A stretch of 64,000 nucleotides of DNA from positions 11,715,079 to 11,779,078 of the forward strand of contig OZ038400.1 in the NCBI GenBank assembly GCA_964036045.1, read 5' to 3'. This document shows, piece after piece, positions 26,201 through 40,310 of the stretch. The notes under the pieces are model-generated. The model ran no database searches. It was not told the origin of the DNA and was given only the letters and a program-made list of their open reading frames with translations. Each line of letters begins with the position of its first letter. Position 1 is the first letter of the stretch. Both the position numbers and the translations under genes were made by a program. The stretch is from Eutreptiella sp. 'Long Island Sound 2002' (taxonomy: Eukaryota; Euglenozoa; Euglenophyceae; Eutreptiales; Eutreptiaceae).

Positions 26201-29200
26201 CTTCAGTACCCCTGGGCCAAGACCTCTGTCATCAGTACCCCTGGGCCAAGAACTCTGTCTTCAGTACCCCTGGGCCAAGAACTCTGTCTTCAGTACCCCT
26301 GGGCCAAGAAGTCTGTCATCAGTACCCCTGGGCCAAGAACTCTGTCATCAGTACCCCTCGGCCAAGAACTCTGTCTTCAGTACCCCTGGGCCAAGAACTC
26401 TGTCATCAGTACCCCTGGGCCAAGAACTCTGTCTTCAGTACCCCTGGGCCAAGAACTCTGTCATCAGTACCCCTGGGCCAAGAACTCTGTCATCAGTACC
26501 CCGGGGCCAAGAACTCTGTCTTCAGTACCCCTGGGCGGAGAACTCTGTCATCAGTACCCCTGGGCCAAGAACTCTGTCATCAGTACTCCTGGGTCTAGAA
26601 CTCTGTCATCAGTACCCCTCGGCCAAGAACTCTGTCATGAGTACCCCTGGGCCAAGAACTCTGTCTTGAGTACCCCTGGGCCAAGAACTCTGTCTTCAGT
26701 ACCCCTGGGCCAAGAACTCTGTCATCAGTACCCCTGGGCCAAGAACTCTGTCATCAGTACCCCTGGGCCAGAACCTCTGTCATCGGTACCCCTGGACCAA
26801 GAACTCTGTCATCAGTACCCCTGGGTCCAGAACGCTCTCCTCAGTACCCCTGGGCGAAGAACTCTGTCATCAGTACCCCTGGGCCAAGAATTCTGTCTTC
26901 AGTACCCCTGGGCGGAGAACTCTGTCGTCAGTACCCCTGGCCCACGAACTCTGTCATCAGTACCCCTGGGTCTAGAACTCTGTCTTCAGTACCCCTGGGC
27001 CAAGAACTCTGTCTTGAGTACCCCTGGGCCAAGAACTCTGTCTTCAGGACCCCTGGGCCAAGAACTCTGTCATCAGTACCCCTGGGCCAGAAACTCTGTC
27101 ATCGGTACCCCTGGACCAAGAACTCTGTCATCAGTACCCCTGGGTCTAGAACTCTCTCCTCAGTACCCCTGGGTCAAGAACTCTGTCATCAGTACCCCCT
27201 GGCCAAGAACTCTGTCTTCAGTACCCCTGGGCCACAAACTCTGTCATCAGTACCCCTGGGCGGAGAACTCTGTCATCAGTACCCCTGGGCCACGAACTCT
27301 GTCATCAGTACCCCTGGGTCTAGAACTCTGTCTTCAGTACCCCTGGGCCAACAACTCTGTCATCAGTACCCCTGGGCCACGAACTCTGTCATCAGTACCC
27401 CTGGGTCTAGAACTCTGTCATCAGTACCCCTGGGCCAAGAACTCTGTCATCAGTACTCCTGGGCCAAGAACTCTGTCTTCAGTACCCCTGGGCCAAGAAC
27501 TCTGTCATTAGTACCCCTGGACCAAGAACTCTGTCATCAGTACCCCTGGGTCTAGAACTCTGTCATCAGTACCCCTGGGCCAAGAACTCTGTCATGAGTA
27601 CCCCTGGGCCAAGAACTCTGTCATCAGTACCCCTGGGCCAAGAACTCTGTCTTCAGTACCCCTGGGCCAAGAACTCTGTCATCAGTACCCCTGGCCAAGA
27701 ACTCTGTCATCAGTACCCCTGGGCCAAGAACTCTGTCTCCAGTACCTCTTGGCCAAGAACTCTGTCATCAGTACCCCTGGGCCAAGAACTCTGTCATCAG
27801 TACCCCTGGGCCAAGAACTCTGTCTTCAGTACCCCTGGGCCAAGAACTCTGTCATCAGTACCCCTGGGCCAAGACCTCTGTCATCAGTACTCCTGGGCCA
27901 AGAACTCTGTCATCAGTACCCCTGGGCCAAGAACTCTGTCATCAGTACCCCTGGGCCAAGAACTCTGTCATCAGTACCCCTGGGCCAAGAACTCTGTCTT
28001 CAGTACCCCTGGGCCAAGAACTCTGTCTTCAGTACCCCTGGGCCAAGAACTCTGTCATCAGTACCCCTGGGCCAAGAACTCTGTCATCAGTACCCCTGGG
28101 CCCAGAACTCTGTCATCAGTACCTCTGGGCCAAGAACTCTGTCATCAGTACCCCTGGGCGAAGAACTCTGTCTTCAGTACCCCTGGGCCAAGAACTCTGT
28201 CATCAGTACCCCTGGGCCAAGAACTCTGTCTTCAGTACCCCTGGGCCAAGAACTCTGTCTTCAGTACCCCTGGGCCAAGAAGTCTGTCATCAGTACCCCT
28301 GGGCCAAGAACTCTGTCATCAGTACCCCTCGGCCAAGAACTCTGTCTTCAGTACCCCTGGGCCAAGAACTCTGTCATCAGTACCCCTGGGCCAAGAACTC
28401 TGTCTTCAGTACCCCTGGGCCAAGAACTCTGTCTTCAGTACCCCTGGGCCAAGAACTCTGTCTTCAGTACCCCTGGGCCAAGAAGTCTGTCATCAGTACC
28501 CCTGGGCCAAGAACTCTGTCATCAGTACCCCTCGACCAAGAACTCTGTCTTCAGTACCCCTGGGCCAAGAACTCTGTCATCAGTACCCCTGGGCCAAGAA
28601 CTCTGTCATCAGTACCCCTCGGCCAAGAACTCTGTCATCAGTACCCCTGGGCCAAGAAGTCTGTCATCAGTACCCCGGGGCCAAGAACTCTGTCTTCAGT
28701 ACCCCTGGGCGGAGAACTCTGTCATCAGTACCCCTGGGCCAAGAACTCTGTCATCAGTACCCCTGGGTCTAGAACTCTGTCATCAGTACCCCTGGGCCAA
28801 GAACCCTGTCATGAGTACCCCTGGGCCAAGAACTCTGTCTTGAGTACCCCTGGGCCAAGAACTCTGTCTTCAGTACCCCTGGGCCAAGAACTCTGTCATC
28901 AGTACCCCTGGGCCAAGAACTCTGTCATCGGTACGCCTGGACCAAGAACTCTGTCATCAGTACCCCTGGGTCTAGAACTCTGTCTTCAGTACCCCTGGGC
29001 CAAGAACTCTGTCATCAGTACCCCTGGGCCAAGACCTCTGTGTTCAGTACCCCTGGGCGGAGAACTCTGTCATCAGTACCCCTGGGCCACGAACTCTGTT
29101 ATCCGTACCCCTGGGTCTAGAACTCTGTCTTCAGTACCCCTGCGCCAAGAACTCTGTCTTGAGTACCCCTGGGCCAAGAACTCTGTCATCAGTACCCCTG

Positions 29201-29939
29201 GGCCAAGAACTCTGTCTTCAGTACCCCTGGGCCAAGAACTCTGTCATCAGTACCCCTGGGCCAAGAACTCTGTCATCAGTACCCCTGGGCCAAGAACTCT
29301 GTCTTCAGTACCCCTGGGCCAAAAACTCTGTCATCAGTACCAATGGACCAAGAACTCTGTCATCAGTACTTCTGGGTCTAGAACTCTGTCATCAGTACCC
29401 CTGGGCCAAGAACTCTGTCATCAGTACCCCTGCGCCAAGAACTCTGTCTTGAGTACCCCTGGGCCAAGAACTCTGTCATCAGTACCCCTGGGCCAAGAAC
29501 TCTGTCTTCAGTACCCCTGGGCCAAGAACTCTGTCATCAGTACCCCTGGGCCAAGAGCTCTGTCATCAGTACCCCTGGGCCAAGAACTCTGTCTTCAGTA
29601 CCCCTGGGCCAAAACCTCTGTCATCAGTACCCCTGGGCCAAGAACTCTGTCATCAGTACCCCTGGGCCAAGAACTCTGTCCTCAGTTCCCCTGGGCCAAG
29701 AACTCTGTCAACAGTACCCCTGGGCCAAGAACTCTGTCATCAGTACCCCTCTGCCAGGAACGCTGTCGTCAGTACCCCTGGGCCAAGAACTCTGTCATCA
29801 GTACCCCTGGGCCAAGAACTCTGTCTTCAGTACCCCTGGGCCAAGAACTCTGTCTTCAGTACCCCTGGGCCAAGGACTCTGTCATCAGTACCCCTGGGCC
29901 AGAAACTCTGTCATCAGTACCCCTGGGCCAAGAACTCTG

Positions 29940-32900
29940 TCATCAGTGCCCCTGGGCCAAGAGCTCTGTCATCAGTACCCCTGGGCCAAGAACTCTGTCT
30001 TCAGTACCCCTGGGCCAAGAACTCTGTCATCAGTACCCCTGGGCCAAGAACTCTGTCTTCAGTACCCCTGGGCCAAGAACTCTGTCATCAGTACCCCTGG
30101 GCCAAGAACTCTGTCTTCAGACCCCTGGGCCAAGAACTCTGTCATCAGTACCGCTGGGCCAAGAACTCTGTCATCAGTACCCCTGGGCCAAGAACTCTGT
30201 CATCAGTACCCCTGGGCCAAGAACTCTGTCACCATAACCCTCGGCCAAGAACTCTGTCATCAATACCCCTGGGCCAAGAACTCTGTCATCAGTACCCCTG
30301 GGCCAAGAACTCTGTCATCAGTACCCCGTGGCCAAAACCTCTGTCATCAGTACCCCTGGGCCAAGAACTCTGTCATCAGTACCCCTGGGCCAAGAACTCT
30401 GTCATCAGTACCCCTTGGGCCACGAACTCTGTTATCAGTAGCCCTGGGCCAAGAACTCTGTCATCAATACCCCTGGGTCAAGAACTCTGTCTTCAGTACC
30501 CCTGGGCCAGGAACTCTGTCATCAGTACCTCTGGGCCAAGGACTCTGTCCTCAGTAACCCTGGGCCAAGAACTCCGTCATCAGTACCCCTGGGCCAAGAA
30601 CTCTGTCATCAGTACCCCTGGGCCAAGACCTCTGTCATCAGTACCCCTGGGCCAAGAACTCTGTCATCAGTACCCCTGGGCCAAGAGCTCTGTCATCAGT
30701 ACCCCTGGGCCAAGAACTCTGTCTTCAGTACCCCTGGGCCAAAAACTCTGTCATCAGTACCCCTGGGCCAAGAACTCTGTCATCAGTACCCCTGGGCCAA
30801 AAACTCTGTCATCAGTACCCCTTGGGCCACCAACTCTGTTATCAGTACCCCTGGGCCAAGAACTCTGTCATCAATACCCCTGGATCAAGAACTCTGTCTT
30901 CAGTACCCCTGGGCCAGGAACTCTGTCATCAGTACCCCTGGGCCAAGAACTCTGTCATCAATACCCCTGGGCCAAGGACTCTGTCTTCAGTAACCCTGGG
31001 CCAAGAACTCCGTCATCAGTACCCCTGGGCCAAGAACTCTGTCTTCAGTACCCCTGGGCCGAAAACTCTGTCATCAGTACCCCTGGGCCAAGAACTCTGT
31101 CATCGGTACCCCTGGGCCAAGAACTCTGTCATCAGTACCCCTTGGGCCACAAACTCTGTTATCAGTACCCCTGGGCCAAGAACACTGTCATCAATACCCC
31201 TGGGTCAAGAACTCTGTCTTCAGTACCCCTGGGCCAGGAACTCTGTCATCAGTACCCCTGGGCCAAGAACTCTGTCATCAATACCCCTGGGCCAAGGACT
31301 CTGTCTTCAGTAACCCTGGGCGGAGAACTCCGTCATCAGTACCCCTGGGCCAAGAACTCTGTCATCAGTACCCCTGGGCCAAGACCTCTGTCATCAGTAC
31401 CCCTGGCCCAATAACTCTGTCATCAGTACCCCTGGGCCAAGAACTCTGTCATCAATACCCCTGGGCCAGGAACTATGTCATCAGTACCCCTGGGCCAGGA
31501 CCTCTGTCATCAGTACCCCTGGGCCAAGAACTCTGTCATCAGTACCCCTGGGCCAAGAACTCTGTCATCAGTACCCCTGGGCCAAGAACTCTGTCATCAA
31601 TACTTCTGGGCCAAGAACTCTGTCTCAGTACCCCTGGGCCAAGAACTCTGTCATCAGTACCCCTGGGCCAAGAACTCTGTCATCAATACCCCTGGGCAAA
31701 GAACTCTGTCTTCACTTCCCCTGGGCGAAGAACTCTGTCATCAGTACCTCCGGGCCGGGAATTCTGTCATCAGTACCCCTGGGCCAAGGACTCTGTCATC
31801 AGTACCCCTGGGCCAAGAACTCTGTCTTCAGTACCCCTGGGCCAGGAACTCTGTCATCAATACCCCTGGGCCAAGAACTCTGTCATCAGTACCCCTGGGC
31901 CAAGAACTCTGTCATCAGTACCCCTGGGCCAAAAGCTCTGTCATCAAAACCCCTGGGCCAAGAACTCTGTCATGAGTACCCCTGGGCCAAGAACTCTGTC
32001 ACCAGTACCTCTGGGCCAAGAATCTGTCATCAGTACCCCTGGGCCAGGAACTCCGTCATCAGTACCCCTGGGCCAAGAACTCTGTCATCAGTACCCCTGG
32101 GACGGGAACTCTGTCTTCAGTACCCCTGGGCCAAGAACTCTGTCATCAGTACCCCTGGGCCAAGAAGTCTGTCATCAGTACCCCTCGGCCAAGAGCTCTC
32201 TCATCAGTACCCCTGGGCCAAGAACTCTGTCTTCAATACCCCTGGGCCAAGAACTCTGTCATCAGTACCCCTGGGCCAAGAACCCTGTCATCAGTACCCC
32301 TGGGCCAAGAACTCTGTCATCAGTACCCCTGGGCAAGGAACTCCGTCATCAGTACCCCTGGGCCAAGAACTCTGTCATCAATACCCCTGGGCCAAGAACT
32401 CTGTCTTCAGTACCCCTGGGCGAAGAACTCTGTCTTCAGTACCCCTGGGACAAGAACTCTGTCATCAGTACCCCTGGGCCAAGAACTCTGTCATCAGTAC
32501 CCCTGGGCCAAGAACTCTGTCATCAATACCCCTGGGCCAAGAACTCTGTCTTCAGAACCCCTGGGCCAAGAACTCTGTCTTCAGTACCCCTGGGACAAGA
32601 ACTCTGTCATCAGTACCCCTGGGCCAAGAACTCTGTCATCAATACCCCTGGGCCAAGAACTCTGTTTTAAGTACCCCTGGGCGAAGAACTCTGTCTTCAG
32701 TACCCCTGGGACAAGAACTCTGTCATCAGTACCCCTGGGCCAAGAACTCTGTCATCAGTACCCCTGGGCCAAGAACTCTGTCATCAACACCCCTGGGCCA
32801 AGAACTCTGTCTTCAGAACCCCTGAGCCAAGAACTCTGTCATCAGTACCCCTGGGCCAGGAACTCTGTCATCAGTACCCCTGGGCCAAGAACTCTGTCTT

Positions 32901-35230
32901 CAGTACCCCTGGGCCAAAAGCCCAGTCATTAGTAGCCCTGGGCCAGGAATTCTGTCATGAGTACCCCTGGGCCAAGAACTCTGTCATCAGTAGCCCCGGG
33001 CCAAGAACTCTGTCATCAGTACCCCTGGGCCAAGAACTCTGTCATCAATACCCCTGGGCCAAGAACTCTGTCATCAGTACCCCTGGGCCAAGAACTCTGT
33101 CATCAGTACCCCTGGGCCAAGAGCTCTGTCATCAGGACCCCTGGGCCAAGAACTCTGTCATCAGTACCCCTGGGCCAAGAAATCTGTCATCAGTACCCCT
33201 GGGCCAAGAACTCTGTCTCCAGTACCCCCGGGCCAATAACCCTGTAATCAGTACCCCTGGGCCAAGAACTCTGTCTTCAGTACCCCTGGGCCAAGAACTC
33301 TGTCATCAGTACCCCTGGGCCAAGAACTCTGTCTTCAGTACCCCTGGGCCAAGAACTCTGTTATCAGTACTCCTGGGCCAAGAACTCTGTCATCAGTACC
33401 CCTGGGCCAAGAACTCTGTCATCAGTACCCCTGGGCCAAGAACTCTGTCATCAGTACCCCTGGGCCAAGAACTCTGTCATCAATACCCCTGGGCCAAGAA
33501 CTCTGGCTTCAGTACCCCTGGGCCAAGATTTCTGTCATCAGTACCCCTGTGCCAAGAACTCTGTCATGATGACCCCTGGGCCAAGAACTCTGTCATCAGT
33601 ACCCCTGGGCCAAGAGCTCTGTCATCAGTACCCCTGGGCGAAGAACTCTGTCTTCAGTACCCCTCGGCCAAGAACTCTGTCATCAGTACCCCTGGGCCAA
33701 GAACTCTGCCACCAGTACCCCTGGGCAAAGAACTCTGTCATCAGTACCCCTGGGCCAAGAACTCTGTCATCAGTACCCCTGGGCCAAGAACTCCGTCTTC
33801 ACTACCACTGGGCCAAGACCTCTGTCATCAGTGCCCCTGGGCCAAGAGCTCTGTCATCAGTACCCCTGTGCCAAGAACTCTGTCTTCAGTACCCCTGGGC
33901 CAAGAACTCTGTCATCAGTACCCCTGGGCCAAGAACTCTGTCTTCAGTACCCCTGGGCCAAGAACTCTGTCATCAGTACCCCTGGGCCAAGAACTCTGTC
34001 TTCAGACCCCTGGGCCAAGAACTCTGTCATCAGTACCGCTGGGCCAAGAACTCTGTCATCAGTACCCCTGGGCCAAGAACTCTGTCATCAGTACCCCTGG
34101 GCCAAGAACTCTGTCACCATAACCCTCGGCCAAGAACTCTGTCATCAATACCCCTGGGCCAAGAACTCTGTCATCAGTACCCCTGGGCCAAGAACTCTGT
34201 CTTCAGTACCCCGTGGCCAAAAACTCTGTCATCAGTACCCCTGGGCCAAGAACTCTGTCGTCATTACCCCTGGGCCAAGAACTCTGTCATCAGTACCCCT
34301 TGGGCCACGAACTCTGTTATCAGTAGCCCTGGGCCAAGAACTCTGTCATCAATACCCCTGGGTCAAGAACTCTGTCTTCAGTACCCCTGGGCCAGGAACT
34401 CTGTCATCAGTACCCCTGGGCCAAGAACTCTGTCATCAATACCCCTGGGCCAAGGACTCTGTCTTCAGTAACCCTGGGCCAAGAACTCCGTCATCAGTAC
34501 CCCTGGGCCAAGAACTCTGTCATCAGTACCCCTGGGCCAAGACCTCTGTCATCAGTACCCCTGGGCCAAGAACTCTGTCATCAGTACCCCTGGGCCAAGA
34601 GCTCTGTCATCAGTACCCCTGGGCCAAGAACTCTGTCTTCAGTACCCCTGGGCCAAAAACTCTGTCATCAGTACCCCTGGGCCAAGAACTCTGTCATCAG
34701 TACCCCTGGGCCAAAAACTCTGTCATCAGTACCCCTTGGGCCACCAACTCTGTTATCAGTACCCCTGGGCCAAGAACTCTGTCATCAATACCCCTGGGTC
34801 AAGAACTCTGTCTTCAGTACCCCTGGGCCAGGAACTCTGTCATCAGTACCCCTCGGCCAAGAACTCTGTCATCAATACCCCTGGGCCAAGGACTCTGTCT
34901 TCAGTAACCCTGGGCCAAGAACTCCGTCATCAGTACCCCTGGGCCAAGAACTCTGTCTTCAGTACCCCTGGGCCAAAAACTCTGTCATCAGTACCCCTGG
35001 GCCAAGAACTCTGTCATCGGTACCCCTGGGCCAAGAACTCTGTCATCAGTACCCCTTGGGCCAAGAACTCTGTTATCAGTACCCCTGGGCCAAGAACTCT
35101 GTCATCAATACCCCTGGGTCAAGAACTCTGTCTTCAGTACCCCTGGGCCAGGAACTCCGTCATCAGTACCCCTGGGCCAAGAACTCTGTCATCAAAACCC
35201 CTGGGCCAAGAACTCTGTCATGAGTACCCC
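29940..35230. repeat. Long segmental duplication in array, offset ~3.9 kb
   Basis: A run starting with TCATCAGTGCCCCTGGGCC at about 29,942 recurs at about 33,827 (offset 3,885 bp, 134 monomers less one base). The runs share a rare two-base deletion (CTTCAGACCCC) near 30,117/34,002 and a GTCACCATAACCCTCGG monomer near 30,230/34,115. The marker CCTTGGGCCACCAAC occurs at about 30,822 and 34,736 (offset 3,914 bp), so one monomer was gained inside one copy. Confidence 0.8.
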
Positions 35231-38200
35231 TGGGCCAAGAACTCTGTCACCAGTACCTCTGGGCCAAGAACTCTGTCATCAGTACCCCTGGGCCACGAAC
35301 TCTGTCATCAGTACCCCTGGGCCAAGAACTCTGTCATCAGTACCCCTGGGACGGGAACTCTGTCTTCAGTACCCCTGGGCCAAGAACTCTGTCATCAGTA
35401 CCCCTGGGCCAAGAAGTCTGTCATCAGTACCCCTGGGCCAAGAGCTCTCTCATCAGTACCCCTGGGCCAAGAACTCTGTCTTCAATACCCCTGGGCCAGC
35501 AGCTCTCTGTTGTCAGTACCCCTGGGCCAAGAACCCTGTCATCAGTACCCCTGGGCCAAGAACTCTGTCATCAGTACCCCTGGGCAAGGAACTCCGTCAT
35601 CAGTACCCCTGGGCCAAGAACTCTGTCATCAATACCCCTGGGCCAAGAACTCTGTCTTCAGTACCCCTGGGCGAAGAACTCTGTCTTCAGTACCCCTGGG
35701 AGAAGAACTCTGTCATCAGTACCCCTGGGCCAAGAACTCTGTCATCAGTACCCCTGGGCCAAGAAGTCTGTCATCAATACCCCTGGGCCAAGAACTCTGT
35801 CTTCAGAACCCCTGGGCCAAGAACTCTGTCTTCAGTACCCCTGGGACAAGAACTCTGTCATCAGTACCCCTGGGCCAAGAACTCTGTCATCAATACCCCT
35901 GGGCCAAGAACTCTGTCTTCAGTACCCCTGGGCGAAGAACTCTGTCTTCAGTACCCCTGGGACAAGAACTCTGTCATCAGTACCCCTGGGCCAAGAACTC
36001 TGTCATCAGTACCCCTGGGCCAAGAACTCTGTCATCAACACCCCTGGGCCCAGAACTCTGTCTTCAGAACCCCTGGGCCAAGAACTCTGTCATCAGTACC
36101 CCTGGGCCAGGCACTCTGTCATCACTACCCCTGGGCCAAGAACTCTGTCTTCAGTACCTCTGGGCCAAAAGCCCAGTCATTAGTAGCCCTGGGCCAGGAA
36201 TTCTGTCATGAGTACCCCTGGGCCAAGAACTCTGTCATCAGTAGCCCCGGGCCAAGAACTCTGTCATCAGTACCCCTGGGCCAAGAACTCTGTCATCAAT
36301 ACCCCTGGGCCAAGAACTCTGTCATCAGTTCCCCTGGGCCAAGGGCTCTGTCATCAGTACGCCTGGGGCAAGAGCTCTGTCATCAGGACCCCTGGGCCAA
36401 GAACTCTGTCATCAGTACCCCTGGGCCAAGAAATCTGTCATCAGTACCCCTGGGCCAAGAACTCTGTCTCCAGTACCCCCGGGCCAATAACTCTGTAATC
36501 AGTACCCCTGGGCCAAGAACTCTGTCATCAGTACCCCTGGGCCAAGAACTCTGTCATCAGTACCCCTGGGCCAAGAACTCTGTCTTCAGTACCCCTGGGC
36601 CAAGAACTCTGTTATCAGTACTCCTGGGCCAAGAACTCTGTCATCAGTACCCCTGGGCCAAGAACTCTGTCATCAGTACCCCTGGGCCAAGAACTCTGTC
36701 ATCAGTACCCCTCGGCCAAGAACTCTGTCATCAATACCCCTGGGCCAAGAACTCTGTCTTCAGTACCCCTGGGCCAAGATTTCTGTCATCAGTACCCCTG
36801 GGCCAAGAACTCTGTCATGATGACCCCCCGGCCAAGAACTCTGTCATCAGTACCCCTGGGCCAAGAGCTCTGTCATCAGTACCCCTGGGCGAAGAACTCT
36901 GTCTTCAGTACCCCTCGGCCAAGAACTCTGTCATCAGTACCCCTGGGCCAAGAACTCTGTCATCAGTACCCCTGGGCCAAGAACTCTGTCATCAGTACCC
37001 CTGGGCCAAGAACTCTGTCTTCAGTACCCCTGGGCCAAGAACTCTGTCATGAGTACCCCTGGGCCAAGAACTCTGTCATGAGTACCCCTGGGCCAAGAAC
37101 TCTGTCTTCAGTACCCCTGGGCCAAGAACTCCGTCTTCACTACCCCCGGGCCAGGAACTCTGTTATGAGTACCCCTGGGCCAAGAACTCTGTCATCATTA
37201 CCCCTGGGCCAAGAACTCTGTCTTCAGTACCCCTGGGCCAAGAACTCTGTCATCAGTACCCCAGGGCCAAGAACTCTGTCTTCAGTACCTCTGGGCCAAG
37301 GACTCTGTCTTCAGTACCCCTGGGCCAAGAACTGTGTCATCAGTACCCCTGGGCCAAGAACTCTGTCATCAGTACCCCTTAGCCAAGAACTCTGTCATCG
37401 CTACCCCTGGGCCAAGAACTCTGTCATCAGTACCCCTGGGCCAAGAACCCCGTCTTCAGTACCCCTGGGCCAAGAACTCTGTCTTCAGTACCCCTGGGCC
37501 AAGACCTCTGTCATCAGGACCCCTGGGCCAAGAACTCTGTCATCAGTACCCCTGGGCCAAGAACTCTCTCTCCAGTACCCCTGGGCCAAGAACTCTGTCA
37601 TCAAGACCCCTGGGCCAAGAACTCTGTCATCAGTACCCCTGGGCCAAGAACTCTGTCTGCAGTACCCCTGGGCCAGGACCTGTCTGGAGTACCCCTGGGC
37701 CAAGAACTCTGTCATGAGTACCCCTGGGCCAAGAACTCTGTCTTCAGAACCCCCAGCCAAGAACTCCCTCCTCAGTACCCCTGGGCCAACAACTCTGTTA
37801 TCGGTACCCCTGGGCCAAGAACTCTGTCATCATTACCCCTGGGCCAAGAACTCTGTCTTCAGTACCCCTCGGCCAAGAACTCTGTCATCAGTACCCCAGC
37901 GCCAAGAACTCTGTCTTCAGTACCCCTGGGACAAGAACTCCCTCCTCAGTACCCCTGGGCCAAGAATTCCGTTATGGGTACCCCTGGGCCAAGAACTCTG
38001 TCATCATAACCCCTCGGCCAAGAACTCTGTCTTCAATACCCCTTGGCCAAGAACTCTGACATCAGTACCCCAGGGCCAAGAACTCTGTCCTCAGTACCCC
38101 TGGGCCAAGGACTCTGTCATCAGTACCCCTGGGCCAAGAACTCTGTCATCAGTACCCCTGGGCCAAGAACTCTGTCATCGCTACCCCTGGGCCAAGAACT

Positions 38201-40310
38201 CTGTCTTCAGTACCCCTTGGCCAAGAACTCTCTCATCAGTACCCCTCGGCCAAGAACTCTGTCATCAGTACCCCTGGGCCAAGAACTCTGTCTCCAGTAC
38301 CCCTGGGCCAAGAACTCTGTCATCAGTACCCCTGGGCCAAGAGCTCTGTCATCAGTACCCCTGGGCCGAGAACTCTGTCTTCAGTACCCCTGGGCCAAGA
38401 ACTCTGTCATCAGGACCCCTGGGCCAAGAACTCTGTCATCAGTACCCCCGAGCCGAAAACTCTGTCATCAGGACCCCTGGGCCAAGAACTCTGTCATCAG
38501 TACCCCTGGGCCAAGAACTCTGTCATCAGTACCCCTGGACCAAGAGCTCTGTCTTCAGTACCCGTGGGCCAAGAACTCTGTCATCAGTACCCCAGGGCCA
38601 AGAACTCTGTCATCAGTACCCCAGGGCGAAGAACTCTGTCTTCAGAACCCCTGGGCCAAGAACTCTGTCATCAGTACCCCTGGGCGAGGAACTCTGTCAT
38701 CAGTAGCCCTGGGCCAAGAACTCTGTCTTCAGTACCCCTGGGCCAAAAGCCCAGTCATTAGTAGCCCTGGGCCAGGAAATCTGTCATGAGTACCCCTGGG
38801 CCAAGAACTCTGTCATCAGTAGCCCCTGGCCAAGAACTCTGTCATCAGTACCCCTGGGCCAAGAACTCTGTCATCGGTACCCCTGGGCCAAGAACTCTGT
38901 CATCAGTACCCCTGGGCCAAGAACTCTGTGATCAGTACCCCTGGGCCAAGAGCTCTGTTATCAGGACCCCTGGGCCCAGAACTCTGTCATCAGTACCCCT
39001 GGGCCAAGAAATCTGTCATCAGTACCCCTGGGCCAAGAACTCTGTCTCCAGTACCCCCGGGCGAATAACTCTGTCATCAGTACCCCTGGGCCAAAAACTC
39101 TGTCTTCAGTACCCCTGGGCCAAGAACTCTGTCATCAGTACCCCTGGGCCAAGAACTCTGTCTTCAGTACCCCTGGGCAAAGAACTCTGTTATCAGTACT
39201 CCTGGGCGAAGAACTCTGTCATCAGTACCCCTGGGCCAAGAACTCTGTCATCAGTACCCCTGGGCCAAGAACTCTGTCATCAGTACCCCTCGGCCAAGAA
39301 CTCTGTCATCAATACCCCTGGGCCAAGAACTCTGTCTTCAGTACCCCTGGGCCAAGATTTCTGTCATCAGTACCCCTGAGCCAAGAACTCTGTCATGATG
39401 ACCCCTGGGCCAAGAACTCTGTCATCAGTACCCCTGGGCCAAGAGCTCTGTCATCAGTACCCCTGGGCGAAGAACTCTGTCTTCAGTACCCCTCGGCCAA
39501 GAACTCTGTAATCAGTACCCCTGGGCCAAGAACTCTGCCACCAGTACCCCTGGGCAAAGAACTCTGTCATCAGTACCCCTGGGCCAAGAACTCTGTCATC
39601 AGTACCCCTGGGCCAAGAACTCTGTCTACAGTACCCCTGGGCCAAGAACTCTGTCATGAGTACCCCTGGGCCAAGAACTCTGTCATGAGTACCCCTGGGC
39701 CAAGAACTCTGTCTTCAGTACCCCTGGGCCAAGAACTCCGTCTTCACTACCCCTGGGCCAAGAACTCTCTTATGAGTACCCCTGGGCCAAGAACTCTGTC
39801 ATCAGTACCCCAGGGCCAAGAACTCTGTCTTCAGTACCCCTGGGCCAAGGACTCTGTCATCAGTACCCCTGGGCCAAGAACTGTGTCATCAGTACCCCTG
39901 GGCCAAGAACTCTGTCATCAGTACCCCTTGGCCAAGAACTCTGTCATCGCTACCCCTGGGCCAAGAACTCTGTCATCAGTACCCCTGGGCCAGGAACCCC
40001 GTCTTCAGTACCCCTGGGCCAAGAACTCTGTCTTCAGTACCCCTGGGCCAAGACCTCTGTCATCAGGACCCCTGGGCCAAGAACTCTGTCATCAGTACCC
40101 CTGGGCCAAGAACTCTCTCTCCAGTACCCCTGGGCCAAGAACTCTGTCATCAAGACCCCTGGGCCAAGAACTCTGTCATCAGTACCCCTGGGCCAAGAGC
40201 TCTGTCTGCAGTACCCCTGGGCCAGGACCTGTCTGGAGTACCCCTGGGCCAAGAACTCTGTCATGAGTACCCCTGGGCCAAGAACTCTGTCTTCAGAACC
40301 CCCAGCCAAG
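32640..40310. repeat. Segmental duplications in array at ~3.25 and ~2.58 kb
   Basis: The marker monomer with AAAAGCCCAGTCATTAGTAGC, followed by TCATGAGTACCCC, precedes positions 32,957, 36,208 and 38,786. Offsets are 3,251 bp (112 monomers plus 3) and 2,578 bp (89 monomers less 3). A CATGATGACCCC monomer recurs near 33,566, 36,817 and 39,396. A short monomer reading GGACCTGTCTGGAGTACCC occurs at 37,677 and again 2,549 bp later, near 40,226. Copies share most private variants. Confidence 0.8.

Noticed and set aside
37485-40309. Minus-strand frames of 67-91 codons inside the array (37,485-37,760, 39,454-39,657, 40,034-40,309, 51,136-51,321)
   Set aside because: They arise where CTTC-type or other variants happen to remove the TGA present in the minus strand of consensus monomers. 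The first and third are the same segmental duplicate.
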